Source of the DNA: DATKDP01 sp035546335
GTDB lineage: Bacteria; Acidobacteriota; Thermoanaerobaculia; Gp7-AA8
DNA: 19,306 nucleotides
Assembly (NCBI GenBank): GCA_035546335.1
Contig: DATKDP010000066.1
Span: 1 to 19,306 of the forward strand
Direction of reading: 5' to 3'
The number at the start of each line of letters is the position of its first letter. Position 1 is the first letter of the stretch. A program made the position numbers and the translations under genes. Below the pieces are notes generated by a model, which was not told where the DNA came from, did no database searches, and saw only the letters and a program-made list of their open reading frames with translations. Positions 10,552 to 17,594 of this stretch are shown here, one piece after another.

Positions 10552-11562
10552 CTACCGTGCGCGGAAGGCGGCCATCACCGTCGACAGACTGATCGAGCGG
10601 TCGAGATACTCCCACACCGCCAGGATCTCGTTGCGCCAGGGCGTTTCGACATTGACGAAGCGGAGCACTTCAGGGTCCTTCATGGCGAAGCGCGCTCGGT
10701 TGAACCATTGAACCGCCTGGTCCGGATTCGTGGCCAGACGCTCGCGCACCTGGCGGATCAGCAGCAGATCGTCGTTCGGAACCATGCGGCGTGTCACGCG
10801 CGGGGCGCGTCGAGTCGCCTTGTCGAGCGATCGTTGTCGAAGCATTTCGAGCCTCCGGTGGGGCCCGTCGAGATCGATCCGAGCGGCCCCTGTTTCGCAG
10901 AGCACGTGCAGCAGGGTTTCGAGTCGCTCGCCCGCCCGCCGAACGAGGATCCCCGTCGTGTAGCGAATGTTCCGGCTCGGGTCCGTCCCCGCGTGGCACC
11001 AGACGACGCTCCCGATGATCGACAGGCACACCTCGCCGAGCTCCACGGTCAGCGTCTCATCGGTTCCCGGTCGAAAGAGCTTGTCACCCTCTGCACGCAG
11101 GCCGCTGGCCGAAGCGTCGAGGAGCATTGCCTCGCCATTCCCCTGGCGGGAAGCGACCAGCGGAGGTGTGAAGAGATAGCGGACCGATCGACGCAGCGGA
11201 TCGAGCGGCGTCGCACGCCCGACGGCTCGAAGGTACTGCACGGCGACCAGAAGCTCGGGCGCAGGATCGGTGAAGTGGAGACCGCTGACGAAAGAGCGCG
11301 ACCCGTCGGGACGACGGCAGGCGAGGCTGGTCCAGACGACGCGCGCGCGGAGGGAAAAGTCGGACGAGGTTTCAGGTAGGCGTGCCTTCAGACGGATGAT
11401 GCTTCCGGGGTCGACCGGGAGCGAATGCTCCAGACGAGCTCCGCCGATCGATAGGTTCGTGAGTCGCGTCTCTCCCAGCGACTCCACCTCGACCGGCAGA
11501 CGCGGAGCGAGAAGATATCGGAATGCCGGATGATCGCCCATCTCCTCCTGTCGTCCTTCCAC
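10552..11562 (-). CDS. Tandem PilZ-domain protein (possible c-di-GMP receptor)
   Basis: 336 aa from a GTG start at 11562. AGGAGG precedes the GTG by 4 bases; an ATG at 11541 with a second AGGAGG almost touching it is an alternative, 7 codons shorter. Two PilZ-like modules are visible. The first (about 12-110) has R15...R21, the N36-x-S38-x-x-G41 motif in LTNLSIGGARLE, and a GLHF strand at 94-97. The second (about 120-215) has RRSVR (124-128) followed by D149-x-S151-x-x-G154 in LLDASASGLRAEG. PilZ domains bind cyclic di-GMP through RxxxR and D/NxSxxG; the second module keeps both, while the first has wider Arg spacing and Asn in place of Asp, so it may be degenerate. About 120 further residues (helical, rich in Arg) have no recognised domain. 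No membrane segment is seen. The target process is unknown. Confidence 0.8.
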   Translation of the reverse strand: MEGRQEEMGDHPAFRYLLAPRLPVEVESLGETRLTNLSIGGARLEHSLPVDPGSIIRLKARLPETSSDFSLRARVVWTSLACRRPDGSRSFVSGLHFTDPAPELLVAVQYLRAVGRATPLDPLRRSVRYLFTPPLVASRQGNGEAMLLDASASGLRAEGDKLFRPGTDETLTVELGEVCLSIIGSVVWCHAGTDPSRNIRYTTGILVRRAGERLETLLHVLCETGAARIDLDGPHRRLEMLRQRSLDKATRRAPRVTRRMVPNDDLLLIRQVRERLATNPDQAVQWFNRARFAMKDPEVLRFVNVETPWRNEILAVWEYLDRSISLSTVMAAFRAR

Positions 11563-12151
11563 GTCTCCTCCTCAAATTGGCGGGACTCCGGGCTGCGGCC
11601 GGCTATCACCGGAGGCAGCCCGGGTCCCACCGGGAAGCAAGAACGCCCGCTCGATCCCGCGCGCCCTCTCCCCTTCGAGCGAACCTCCGCTGCGGCGCCT
11701 CCCGAAATTCCCGTGGTTCGAGTCTCCGACTCCGAACACTGAAGGAGAATCCAGCAGAGTGTGTGCCCGCCCCGAGCCGCTTTTGAAGGGAGATCGCAAT
11801 TTTCCCTTTCGAGAGGGGAACTCATTGATATTCAGGCGGATCAGGGCAGAAGGCTGTGCTCGCCCGCGACTCATCGGAACCGCGCCGGGCCCGCGTTTGT
11901 ACGAAATCTCGGCCTTGCTGGTGAGGAAATTCGTCACATGACGGTCTCCTCGTGTTGAGTCGCATGGCTGGTCGAATCGCCGGAGTGTGACGAACCTCAC
12001 GAAAACGCAGCCCGCAAGCGTGTCGATCGTGGTGAGTTGCGGGCAGATGGTCGAGCGATCGAGGGGCGGTACGCGACCAGGGTCGGGAAGTGACAATTGT
12101 TGGCGATAGCCCAAATCTACCCAAAAGTACTTGAAATTTGAGTCAAAGACC

Positions 12152-12178
12152 GGGCGCGGGCGCGGGCCCGGGCTCGGG
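12152..12178. repeat. Hexanucleotide array, left inverted copy
   Basis: Reads GGGCGC twice, then GGGCCC, GGGCTC and GGG. Its reverse complement closely matches the GAGCCC array at 12324-12359, so the two arrays form long inverted arms around a 145-base spacer. It may be a slippage-prone tract or the ends of a foldback element; nothing identifies a mobile element. Confidence 0.7.
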
Positions 12179-12321
12179 AAAGGCGCCGGTTGCCTGCTTC
12201 GGGACTGAACCATGGCCGGGGTTGAATATCTCGGTCCTCTCAATACGAACAACAAGGCCATTCTCGAACGCATCCCACAGATGCTCATCAAAATTCATCA
12301 AATGCCGACGCCCGTGAACAC

Positions 12322-12359
<38 letters not shown>

Positions 12360-12361
12360 GG

Positions 12362-12403
<42 letters not shown>

Positions 12404-12422
12404 CTCTGAGAGGGCCCAAATC

Positions 12423-12451
12423 TTGACAATCCGCTCGGGACCTCCTACGCT
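12423..12451 (+). promoter_or_regulatory. trp operon promoter (sigma-70 type)
   Basis: A perfect -35 box TTGACA (12423-12428), a 17-base spacer and a -10 box TACGCT (12446-12451, 3 of 6 to TATAAT including the key first, second and last bases). The start of transcription is expected around 12458-12461, just at the leader-peptide ATG. Position, spacing and the attenuator downstream all support this call. Confidence 0.75.
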
Positions 12452-12460
12452 TTCGATCGC

Positions 12461-12514
12461 ATGAAGTCGACGGCGACGCTGCGGTACAGTGATTACGGAT
12501 GGTGGCAGACCTGA
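12461..12514 (+). CDS. trpL: trp operon leader peptide with tandem Trp codons
   Basis: A 17-codon frame encoding MKSTATLRYSDYGWWQT, stop TGA at 12512-12514. The two adjacent TGG codons (12500-12505) lie just before the end, which is where an attenuator leader needs its sensing codons: a ribosome short of charged tRNA-Trp halts there, while otherwise it runs to the stop. Tyr codons at positions 9 and 12 might add minor sensing. No Shine-Dalgarno sequence precedes the ATG, and the predicted transcription start is 0-3 bases upstream, so translation is probably (near-)leaderless; the trpL of Sinorhizobium meliloti is a known parallel. The five-segment RNA switch and the intrinsic terminator follow at once, and the operon behind it makes tryptophan. 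The assignment rests on this combined logic; the peptide alone has no family to compare with. Confidence 0.85.
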   Translation: MKSTATLRYSDYGWWQT

Positions 12515-12517
12515 TCT

Positions 12518-12596
12518 AGGGGCCGTCCATCGACGCCCCTGATATCGGAGAAGGGGCGAGAGTCAATCTCGGAAGCAAACGTTCGAACCTCTTCTC
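12518..12596 (+). promoter_or_regulatory. Tryptophan attenuator: competing anti-antiterminator and antiterminator stems
   Basis: Three pairings exclude one another. Segment A AGGGGC (12518-12523) pairs with B GCCCCT (12535-12540). B, extended as CGCCCCT (12534-12540), pairs instead with C AGGGGCG (12552-12558). C, read as GAGAAGGGG (12548-12556), pairs with D CCTCTTCTC (12588-12596) through nine pairs including one G-U, and D is the left arm of the terminator. A ribosome at the leader stop covers A, so B:C forms, D is free and transcription ends. A ribosome stalled on the Trp codons leaves A open, so A:B forms, C captures D and transcription continues. A small hairpin CGAGA/TCTCG (12557-12571) sits in the C:D loop. 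The pairings are read from the sequence; the switching is inferred from classical trp attenuation. Confidence 0.82.
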
Positions 12597-12617
12597 AGTG
12601 AGAAGAGGTTTTTTTTT
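12586..12617 (+). terminator. Intrinsic terminator of the trp attenuator
   Basis: A perfect 11-bp stem AACCTCTTCTC (12586-12596) and GAGAAGAGGTT (12600-12610) closes a 3-base loop, with nine T at 12609-12617. It lies between the leader peptide and the first structural gene, 18 bases before its ATG, so it is placed to stop transcription before the operon. Confidence 0.95.
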
Positions 12618-12635
12618 GGCGCGAGCAAGCGATTG

Positions 12636-14168
12636 ATGAAAGTCTTCCTGACGGTCTGCGAATCGAGTATCGAGAGGGCGAAGGCCGCTGTTGCGACCGC
12701 CTCTTCTCACGTGGACGGGATCGAACTGCGTGTCGACCCTCTGGGAGACGGTCCGATCGATCTGCGGGAGTTTCGCGAGCTGACGAAAAAAACGATGCTA
12801 CTCACGAGGCGAAGCCTGCCGGGACTCGTCCGCCCGTTCGATGCTGCGGAAGCCGTGCGGGCGCTCGAGGCAGGTTTCGATCTGGTCGACGCCGAGCTGG
12901 GTCCGGCGCTCGATCGGGAGCTCGTCGCAACGCTCGGCAACCGGCTCGTCATATCCCATCATGATTTCGAAGGAGTGGGGGATCCCGCCGGCCTGCTCGA
13001 AGAGATGCGCTCTCTGGGCGCCGCACATCTGAAGATCGCGGCCACCCCCAACGGGCTCGGCGATAATCAACGCCTTCTGGAACTTCTCGTCAGTGAAGAT
13101 CGAGGCGCGCCGTGGTTCGTCCCTCGCCCGGGCGAACGATCCCTGTCGGTGATCGGTATGGGTCCTGCGGGTCTCTATAGCCGCATCCTCGCTCCTTTCT
13201 TCGGTTCCGAGATGATCTTTGCTGCACGGGATGCCGATTCGATCGCCGCTCCCGGCCAGCAGACACTCGATGACGTGCTGGCACTTTACGGCGAGCAGCA
13301 AGCGCTTCCATGGCCGGCAGCAATCTTCGCGCTCGTCGGAAATCCAGCGTCGCACAGCCGGTCGCCGATTCTTCACAACGCGAGGTTCCGCAGCTCCGGC
13401 GTTGCCGCGGCGTATTCGATCCTCGAAGTGTCCGACTTCGACGATGTTGCCATCCCCTTCGCATCGGATGCTGCATTCGCTCCGATCGGCATGAGCGTGA
13501 CCTCTCCGTTCAAAGAGACGGCCTTCACCTTCGCCGGCGGTCTCGGCGCAGAGGTTCGCCCGAATGCAGCAGCAGCCCGCTCCGTGAATACGCTCGTTCG
13601 CATCGTCGATGGAAAGGGGAGCGCGAGGTTCGTCGCCGACAACACCGATGTCGATGGGTTCGAGGCCATCCTGAAAGAGCAGGCTGCCTCCTCGGAAGGC
13701 CGGACGGCGACGATCCTCGGTGCCGGCGGCACGGCCCGGGCGGCGGCCGTCGCGCTGTCGCGCAGCGGCTATACGATCACGATCTGCAATCGCTCGCGAG
13801 AGCGTGGCGAGAGGGTTGCGCGCGAGCTCGGTGCCATGTTCCTGCCTCGCGAGCAGCTCGGCCATGTCTCCTCGAATGTGATCATCAACACGCTTCCATC
13901 CTCTGCGAGGCTCGATCTTCCTTCCCGGCTTCTGGAAGCTGCCACGGTTTACGTCGAGGCTTCCTATGGTGACGCTGGCGCGTCGTGGATGGAGCCTGCG
14001 AGATCGATGGGACTCGCTGCATTCGACGGACTGCAACTGCTGCTCGCTCAGGCTCCCCGTCAGAGCGAGCTCTTCATCGAGGCTGCACGGCATGCGATCG
14101 AGAAACGACGGCGATCGCCGGGTCCGGCCTCGGCCCCGCGGAACCATGAAACGAAGGAGCATCGATGA
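12636..14168 (+). CDS. aroDE: Fused 3-dehydroquinate dehydratase (type I) / shikimate dehydrogenase
   Basis: 510 aa, bifunctional, catalysing steps 3 and 4 of the shikimate pathway: dehydroquinate to dehydroshikimate, then NADPH reduction to shikimate. Residues 1-220 are class I AroD, with E30-x-R32 in GIELRVD, the catalytic His pair H108-H109 (ISHHDFEG), the Schiff-base lysine K133 (HLKIAATPN), R183 in GLYSR, and the APGQQ loop. Residues about 228-500 are AroE, with the shikimate-binding SHSRSP (239-244), K293 (SVTSPFKE), N318, D338 (DNTDVDGF) and the NADP loop GAGGTA (362-367). All catalytic residues of both halves are present. Such fusions are known from plants and some bacteria. The start is ATG at 12636; a TTG one codon earlier is possible, and no strong ribosome site precedes either. 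It is the first structural gene after the attenuator and overlaps hisS by 4 bases (ATGA). Confidence 0.95.
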   Translation: MKVFLTVCESSIERAKAAVATASSHVDGIELRVDPLGDGPIDLREFRELTKKTMLLTRRSLPGLVRPFDAAEAVRALEAGFDLVDAELGPALDRELVATLGNRLVISHHDFEGVGDPAGLLEEMRSLGAAHLKIAATPNGLGDNQRLLELLVSEDRGAPWFVPRPGERSLSVIGMGPAGLYSRILAPFFGSEMIFAARDADSIAAPGQQTLDDVLALYGEQQALPWPAAIFALVGNPASHSRSPILHNARFRSSGVAAAYSILEVSDFDDVAIPFASDAAFAPIGMSVTSPFKETAFTFAGGLGAEVRPNAAAARSVNTLVRIVDGKGSARFVADNTDVDGFEAILKEQAASSEGRTATILGAGGTARAAAVALSRSGYTITICNRSRERGERVARELGAMFLPREQLGHVSSNVIINTLPSSARLDLPSRLLEAATVYVEASYGDAGASWMEPARSMGLAAFDGLQLLLAQAPRQSELFIEAARHAIEKRRRSPGPASAPRNHETKEHR

Positions 14169-15472
14169 CGAAGTACGCCGCCCTCCCCGGTTTCCGTGAT
14201 TTCTACCCGGATGAGATGGCTCGCCGCCGTCAGATCTTCCATGCATGGAGAGATGCCGCGATCCGCTTCGGATTCGACGAGTACGACGGTCCGCCGCTCG
14301 AGGCGCTCGACCTCTACGTCGACAAGTCGGGGCCGGAAATCGTGAACCAGCTGTTCAACTTCACCGACAAAGGGGGACGCGAGGTGGCCCTCCGTCCGGA
14401 GATGACGCCGACTCTCGTCCGGATGCTTGGAGCGCGGATCAAGGGGATGCCGCGTCCGATCCGATGGTTCTCGACGCCACAGCTCTTCCGCTACGAGAAG
14501 CAGCAGCGCGGCCGCCTGCGCGAGCACTTTCAGCTCAACATGGACATCATCGGAGAAGAGTCGGTGCTCGCCGACGCCGATCTTCTCGCCGCCGCCCTCG
14601 ATGTCCTTCAGAGCCTCGGGCTGACATCCGACGACATCGTCGCGCGCTACTCCGACCGCCGGCTGCTGCATCACGCGCTCGTCGAGCTCGGTGTGCGCGA
14701 GGAAGATCTTCCGACTGCGTACAACGTCATCGACAAGGTTGAGCGCGATCCACGCGACATCTGTCTGAAGCGGCTTGCAGAGATCGGTCTCGCTCGCGAA
14801 CAGGCAGAGGCCGCGCTCTCCCTGACGGAAGCCTCGGATGCGAGTCTTCATGAACGTTTCGGCGACAGCAAGGAAGTCGGACACGTACTGCAGGAGCTCG
14901 AGACCTATCGCGCGGCTCTCACCGCTTTCGGCTTCGGACACTGGATCGAATTCGACATGAAGATCGTTCGAGGACTCGCCTACTACACCGGCATCGTCTT
15001 CGAGATCTTCGATCGGAAAGGGACGCTCCGGGCGATCTGTGGAGGAGGACGGTACGACAAGCTCTTTCTGACGCTGACGGGAATGGACGTACCGGCGCTC
15101 GGATTCGGTTTCGGCGACGTCGTGCTCGGAGAGCTGCTGAAGGATCGAGGTCTCGCGGCGGCCCACAAGAGGAGCGTCGACGTCTGCGTCATCAGCGATG
15201 CGGACGCGACCGAGACGGCCCTGCGCGTCGCCGGCTGGCTGCGCTCGAGCGGGAAGTCGGTGATCTTCAGCTACAAGGGGGGCGATGTCGGGAAACAGCT
15301 CAAGTACGCGGCGGCGAATGGAGCGGAGCACGCGATCATCGTGCCGAAGGAGATCGGCGCGGAGTCGATCGGGATCACCACATACCGCGTCCGCGATCTC
15401 GCGGGGAGCACGCAATCCGATCTCACACTCACCGAGTACCTCGTCAAGTATCCGCCGGAAGCGAGACGATGA
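14165..15472 (+). CDS. hisS: Histidyl-tRNA synthetase
   Basis: 435 aa (E. coli 424), class II aminoacyl-tRNA synthetase that charges tRNA-His in the cytoplasm. The start GFRDFYPDEM is typical. Motif 2 is FRYEKQQRGRLREHFQ (about 108-123), the histidine-specific motif is RGLAYYTG (269-276), and the Gly-rich GGGRYDKL and motif 3 region ALGFGFGDVV follow. The Asp usual in RGLDYYTG is Ala here, a variation seen in part of the family. Residues from about 338 form the anticodon-binding domain (SVDVCVISDADA...SYKGGDVGKQLKYA), so this is the synthetase and not HisZ, which lacks that domain. AAGGAG at 14154-14159 lies 5 bases before the ATG. It overlaps aroDE and trpE by 4 bases each, placing a translation gene in the middle of a tryptophan operon. 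Confidence 0.95.
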   Translation: MTKYAALPGFRDFYPDEMARRRQIFHAWRDAAIRFGFDEYDGPPLEALDLYVDKSGPEIVNQLFNFTDKGGREVALRPEMTPTLVRMLGARIKGMPRPIRWFSTPQLFRYEKQQRGRLREHFQLNMDIIGEESVLADADLLAAALDVLQSLGLTSDDIVARYSDRRLLHHALVELGVREEDLPTAYNVIDKVERDPRDICLKRLAEIGLAREQAEAALSLTEASDASLHERFGDSKEVGHVLQELETYRAALTAFGFGHWIEFDMKIVRGLAYYTGIVFEIFDRKGTLRAICGGGRYDKLFLTLTGMDVPALGFGFGDVVLGELLKDRGLAAAHKRSVDVCVISDADATETALRVAGWLRSSGKSVIFSYKGGDVGKQLKYAAANGAEHAIIVPKEIGAESIGITTYRVRDLAGSTQSDLTLTEYLVKYPPEARR

Positions 15473-16980
15473 CCGACCCTCGAGAGCGGATCACGGTGGA
15501 TGACCTCGCGAAGCTCCGAGGCGACTACGACGTCGTCCCGCTGGTTCGCGAGCTGAGCGCCGATACGATCACCCCCGTCGCGGCGTTCGAGGCAGTGAGC
15601 TCTCTCTCGGATGAAGCGTTCCTTTTCGAGAGTGTCGAGAGGGGAGAAGCAGTCGGCCGCTACTCGTTCATCGGCTACGCACCGCGGAAGAGAATCGTAT
15701 TCGATCCCGGATCATCCGAGGCGGTTGAGATCCTTCGCAGTGAGCTACGGCCGCTTCGCGCTCATCGTCAGGAATCGCTCCCGCCGTTTTTCGGCGGTGC
15801 CGTCGGGTTCTTCGGCTACGGCGCTGCGCGTTGGAGCGAGCGGCTTCCTGATGCGCACCAGGCGACGAGGCTCCTCCCCGACGCCGTGCTTCTCTTCTTC
15901 GACAACATCATCGTCTTCGATCACGTGAGGCAACGTCTGCTTCTGGTGGCCAACGTCTTCACTGCGGACTCTGCGGATGACCGGGAGCTGATTCGAAGAG
16001 CGGAGGAGAGACTCGGAGAGGCCGAGGCTCGACTCCGGTCGGCGAACATCACCCTGCTCTCTTTTCCGGTCGCTGCGGCGACGCCGGCATTCGAAGCGAG
16101 TGTCACGCGCGACGAGTTCACCCGCGCGGTGAGACGCGCGAAGGAGGAGATCGCGGCAGGCGAGATCTATCAGATCGTTCTATCGCAGCGCTGGACTGCG
16201 AGCTATCCGACGAGCGGCGCGCTGCCGTTGTACCGTGCGCTCCGGTCGATCAATCCCTCGCCCTACATGTTTCTGCTCCGCACGCGCGAGTGCACTCTCG
16301 TTGGCGCCTCGCCCGAAATGCTCGTCCGCGAATCGAATGGCCGTGCCGAGCTCAGGCCGATCGCGGGGACGCGCCCCAGGGGAGGGGATCGTGCCGAAGA
16401 CGACCGGCTCGAAAACGAGCTGCTCGCCGACCCGAAGGAAAACGCCGAGCATCTGATGCTCGTCGATCTCGGACGTAACGACCTCGGGCGCGTCTGCAGC
16501 AGCGGGTCCGTTCGCGTCACCGAGTTCGCGGCGGTCGAGCGTTACAGCCATGTGATGCACATCGTCAGCAGCGTCGAAGGAATGCTCCGGGAGGGTCTCA
16601 CGCCGATCGATCTCTTTCTCGCCGCCTTCCCCGCGGGAACCGTCAGCGGCGCTCCGAAGCTTCGAGCGATGGAACTGATCGACGAGATCGAGCCCGTTCG
16701 CAGGGATGCCTATGCCGGAGCCGTCGCCTATGTCGGCTTCGCTGGAAGTCTCGACTCCTGCATCACGATCAGGACGATCGTGCTCGAGAATGATCGCGCG
16801 CACGTGCAGGCAGGGGCGGGCATCGTCTTCGATTCCGATCCCGACCGCGAGTACGAGGAGACGGTGAGCAAGGCGGCCGCTCTCCGCCAGGCGATCGGGC
16901 TGGCCCTGGCGCTGCATGCCGAGGGAGTTGCGCGACCACGACACGAGACGGTGCCGGCCGGCGCGGAGGTGGGGAGGTGA
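15469..16980 (+). CDS. trpE: Anthranilate synthase component I
   Basis: 503 aa. With TrpG it converts chorismate and glutamine to anthranilate, the first step committed to tryptophan. The amino-terminal domain holds the feedback-site motif LFES (52-55; LLES in enterics) followed by GRYSFIGY, so tryptophan inhibition is likely kept. The chorismate-binding domain shows PIAGTRPRG (297-305), ENAEHLMLVDLGRND (324-338), the PAGTVSGAPK loop (388-397) and GAGIV (449-453). PIAGT and these motifs fit TrpE; PabB is less likely given the trpGDC neighbours. The start is the ATG overlapping the hisS stop (ATGA at 15469-15472). The ribosome site is weak, so coupling to hisS translation is expected. The enzyme is thus controlled both by attenuation and probably by product feedback. 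Confidence 0.96.
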   Translation: MTDPRERITVDDLAKLRGDYDVVPLVRELSADTITPVAAFEAVSSLSDEAFLFESVERGEAVGRYSFIGYAPRKRIVFDPGSSEAVEILRSELRPLRAHRQESLPPFFGGAVGFFGYGAARWSERLPDAHQATRLLPDAVLLFFDNIIVFDHVRQRLLLVANVFTADSADDRELIRRAEERLGEAEARLRSANITLLSFPVAAATPAFEASVTRDEFTRAVRRAKEEIAAGEIYQIVLSQRWTASYPTSGALPLYRALRSINPSPYMFLLRTRECTLVGASPEMLVRESNGRAELRPIAGTRPRGGDRAEDDRLENELLADPKENAEHLMLVDLGRNDLGRVCSSGSVRVTEFAAVERYSHVMHIVSSVEGMLREGLTPIDLFLAAFPAGTVSGAPKLRAMELIDEIEPVRRDAYAGAVAYVGFAGSLDSCITIRTIVLENDRAHVQAGAGIVFDSDPDREYEETVSKAAALRQAIGLALALHAEGVARPRHETVPAGAEVGR

Positions 16981-17594
16981 TCCTGGTGATCGACAACTAC
17001 GACTCGTTCACCTGGAACCTCGTGCAGCAGATCGAGCGGCTTTCGGGTGAGAGCGTCGAAGTGGTGCGAAACGACGATGAAGAGCGAGCGCGCCTTCTCG
17101 CGAAGAATGCCGGCGCAATCGTCATCTCTCCCGGTCCCGGACGTCCGGAAAAGGCCGGCTGCATCGTCGAATTGATTCGATGCCTCGACGACACACCGCT
17201 GCTGGGAGTCTGTCTCGGACATCAGGCCATCGGAATGGCGTTCGGTGCGACGATCGTTCGAGCGCCACTGCCGGTGCACGGAAAAAGGAGTGCGATCCGC
17301 CATCAGCGAGGTGGGATCTTCGAGACTGCGGAGTCTCCCCTGGAGGTCGCGCGCTATCACTCGTTGGTGATCGACCGGCATTCGCTCCCCGGCGATCTGC
17401 GCGTCGATGCCGAGACCGACGACGGACTGATCATGGCCGTGTCGCATCGCCGGCGTCCGATCTTCGGCGTTCAGTTTCACCCCGAGTCGTACGGCACTCG
17501 CGGAGGAGACGCGATCATCGAAGCCTTTCTCCGTCACATCCGGCGCGAAGCGGATGTTCTCGACGGGCATTCCTCGGCGAGGAGAGCGTCATGA
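16977..17594 (+). CDS. trpG: Anthranilate synthase component II (glutamine amidotransferase)
   Basis: 205 aa, class I glutamine amidotransferase subunit that delivers ammonia to TrpE. The start MILVIDNYDSFTWNLVQQ is typical of the family. The nucleophile C79 lies in LLGVCLGHQAIG, and H168 and E170 lie in FGVQFHPES; ISPGPGRPEKAG (50-61) and HGK (101-103) are also conserved. The start is GTG at 16977, overlapping the trpE stop in GTGA, with a strong GGGGAGG just before it. As in many bacteria the same subunit could also serve folate synthesis with PabB, which cannot be judged here. It is not fused to trpD and overlaps it by 4 bases. Confidence 0.96.
   Translation: MILVIDNYDSFTWNLVQQIERLSGESVEVVRNDDEERARLLAKNAGAIVISPGPGRPEKAGCIVELIRCLDDTPLLGVCLGHQAIGMAFGATIVRAPLPVHGKRSAIRHQRGGIFETAESPLEVARYHSLVIDRHSLPGDLRVDAETDDGLIMAVSHRRRPIFGVQFHPESYGTRGGDAIIEAFLRHIRREADVLDGHSSARRAS

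Noticed and set aside
11715..11736. tRNA T-loop-like GGTTCGAGTC near the PilZ upstream region
   Set aside because: No matching acceptor stem, D-arm or anticodon arm could be found within 90 bases on either strand, and the would-be T-stem pairs poorly.
12085..12135. TrpR-type operator among the short palindromes ACAATTGT and AAGTACTT
   Set aside because: They lack the CTAG/GTAC arrangement of TrpR boxes and lie more than 290 bases from the trp promoter.
11572..12291. 239-codon open frame on the - strand in the gene-poor region
   Set aside because: Low-complexity, Arg/Pro/Ser-rich translation without motifs or a convincing ribosome site; it also crosses the left hexamer array.
17180..17590. 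Longer trpD beginning far inside trpG
   Set aside because: The extra residues are a shifted reading of trpG; the family start, ribosome site and ATGA overlap all point to 17591.
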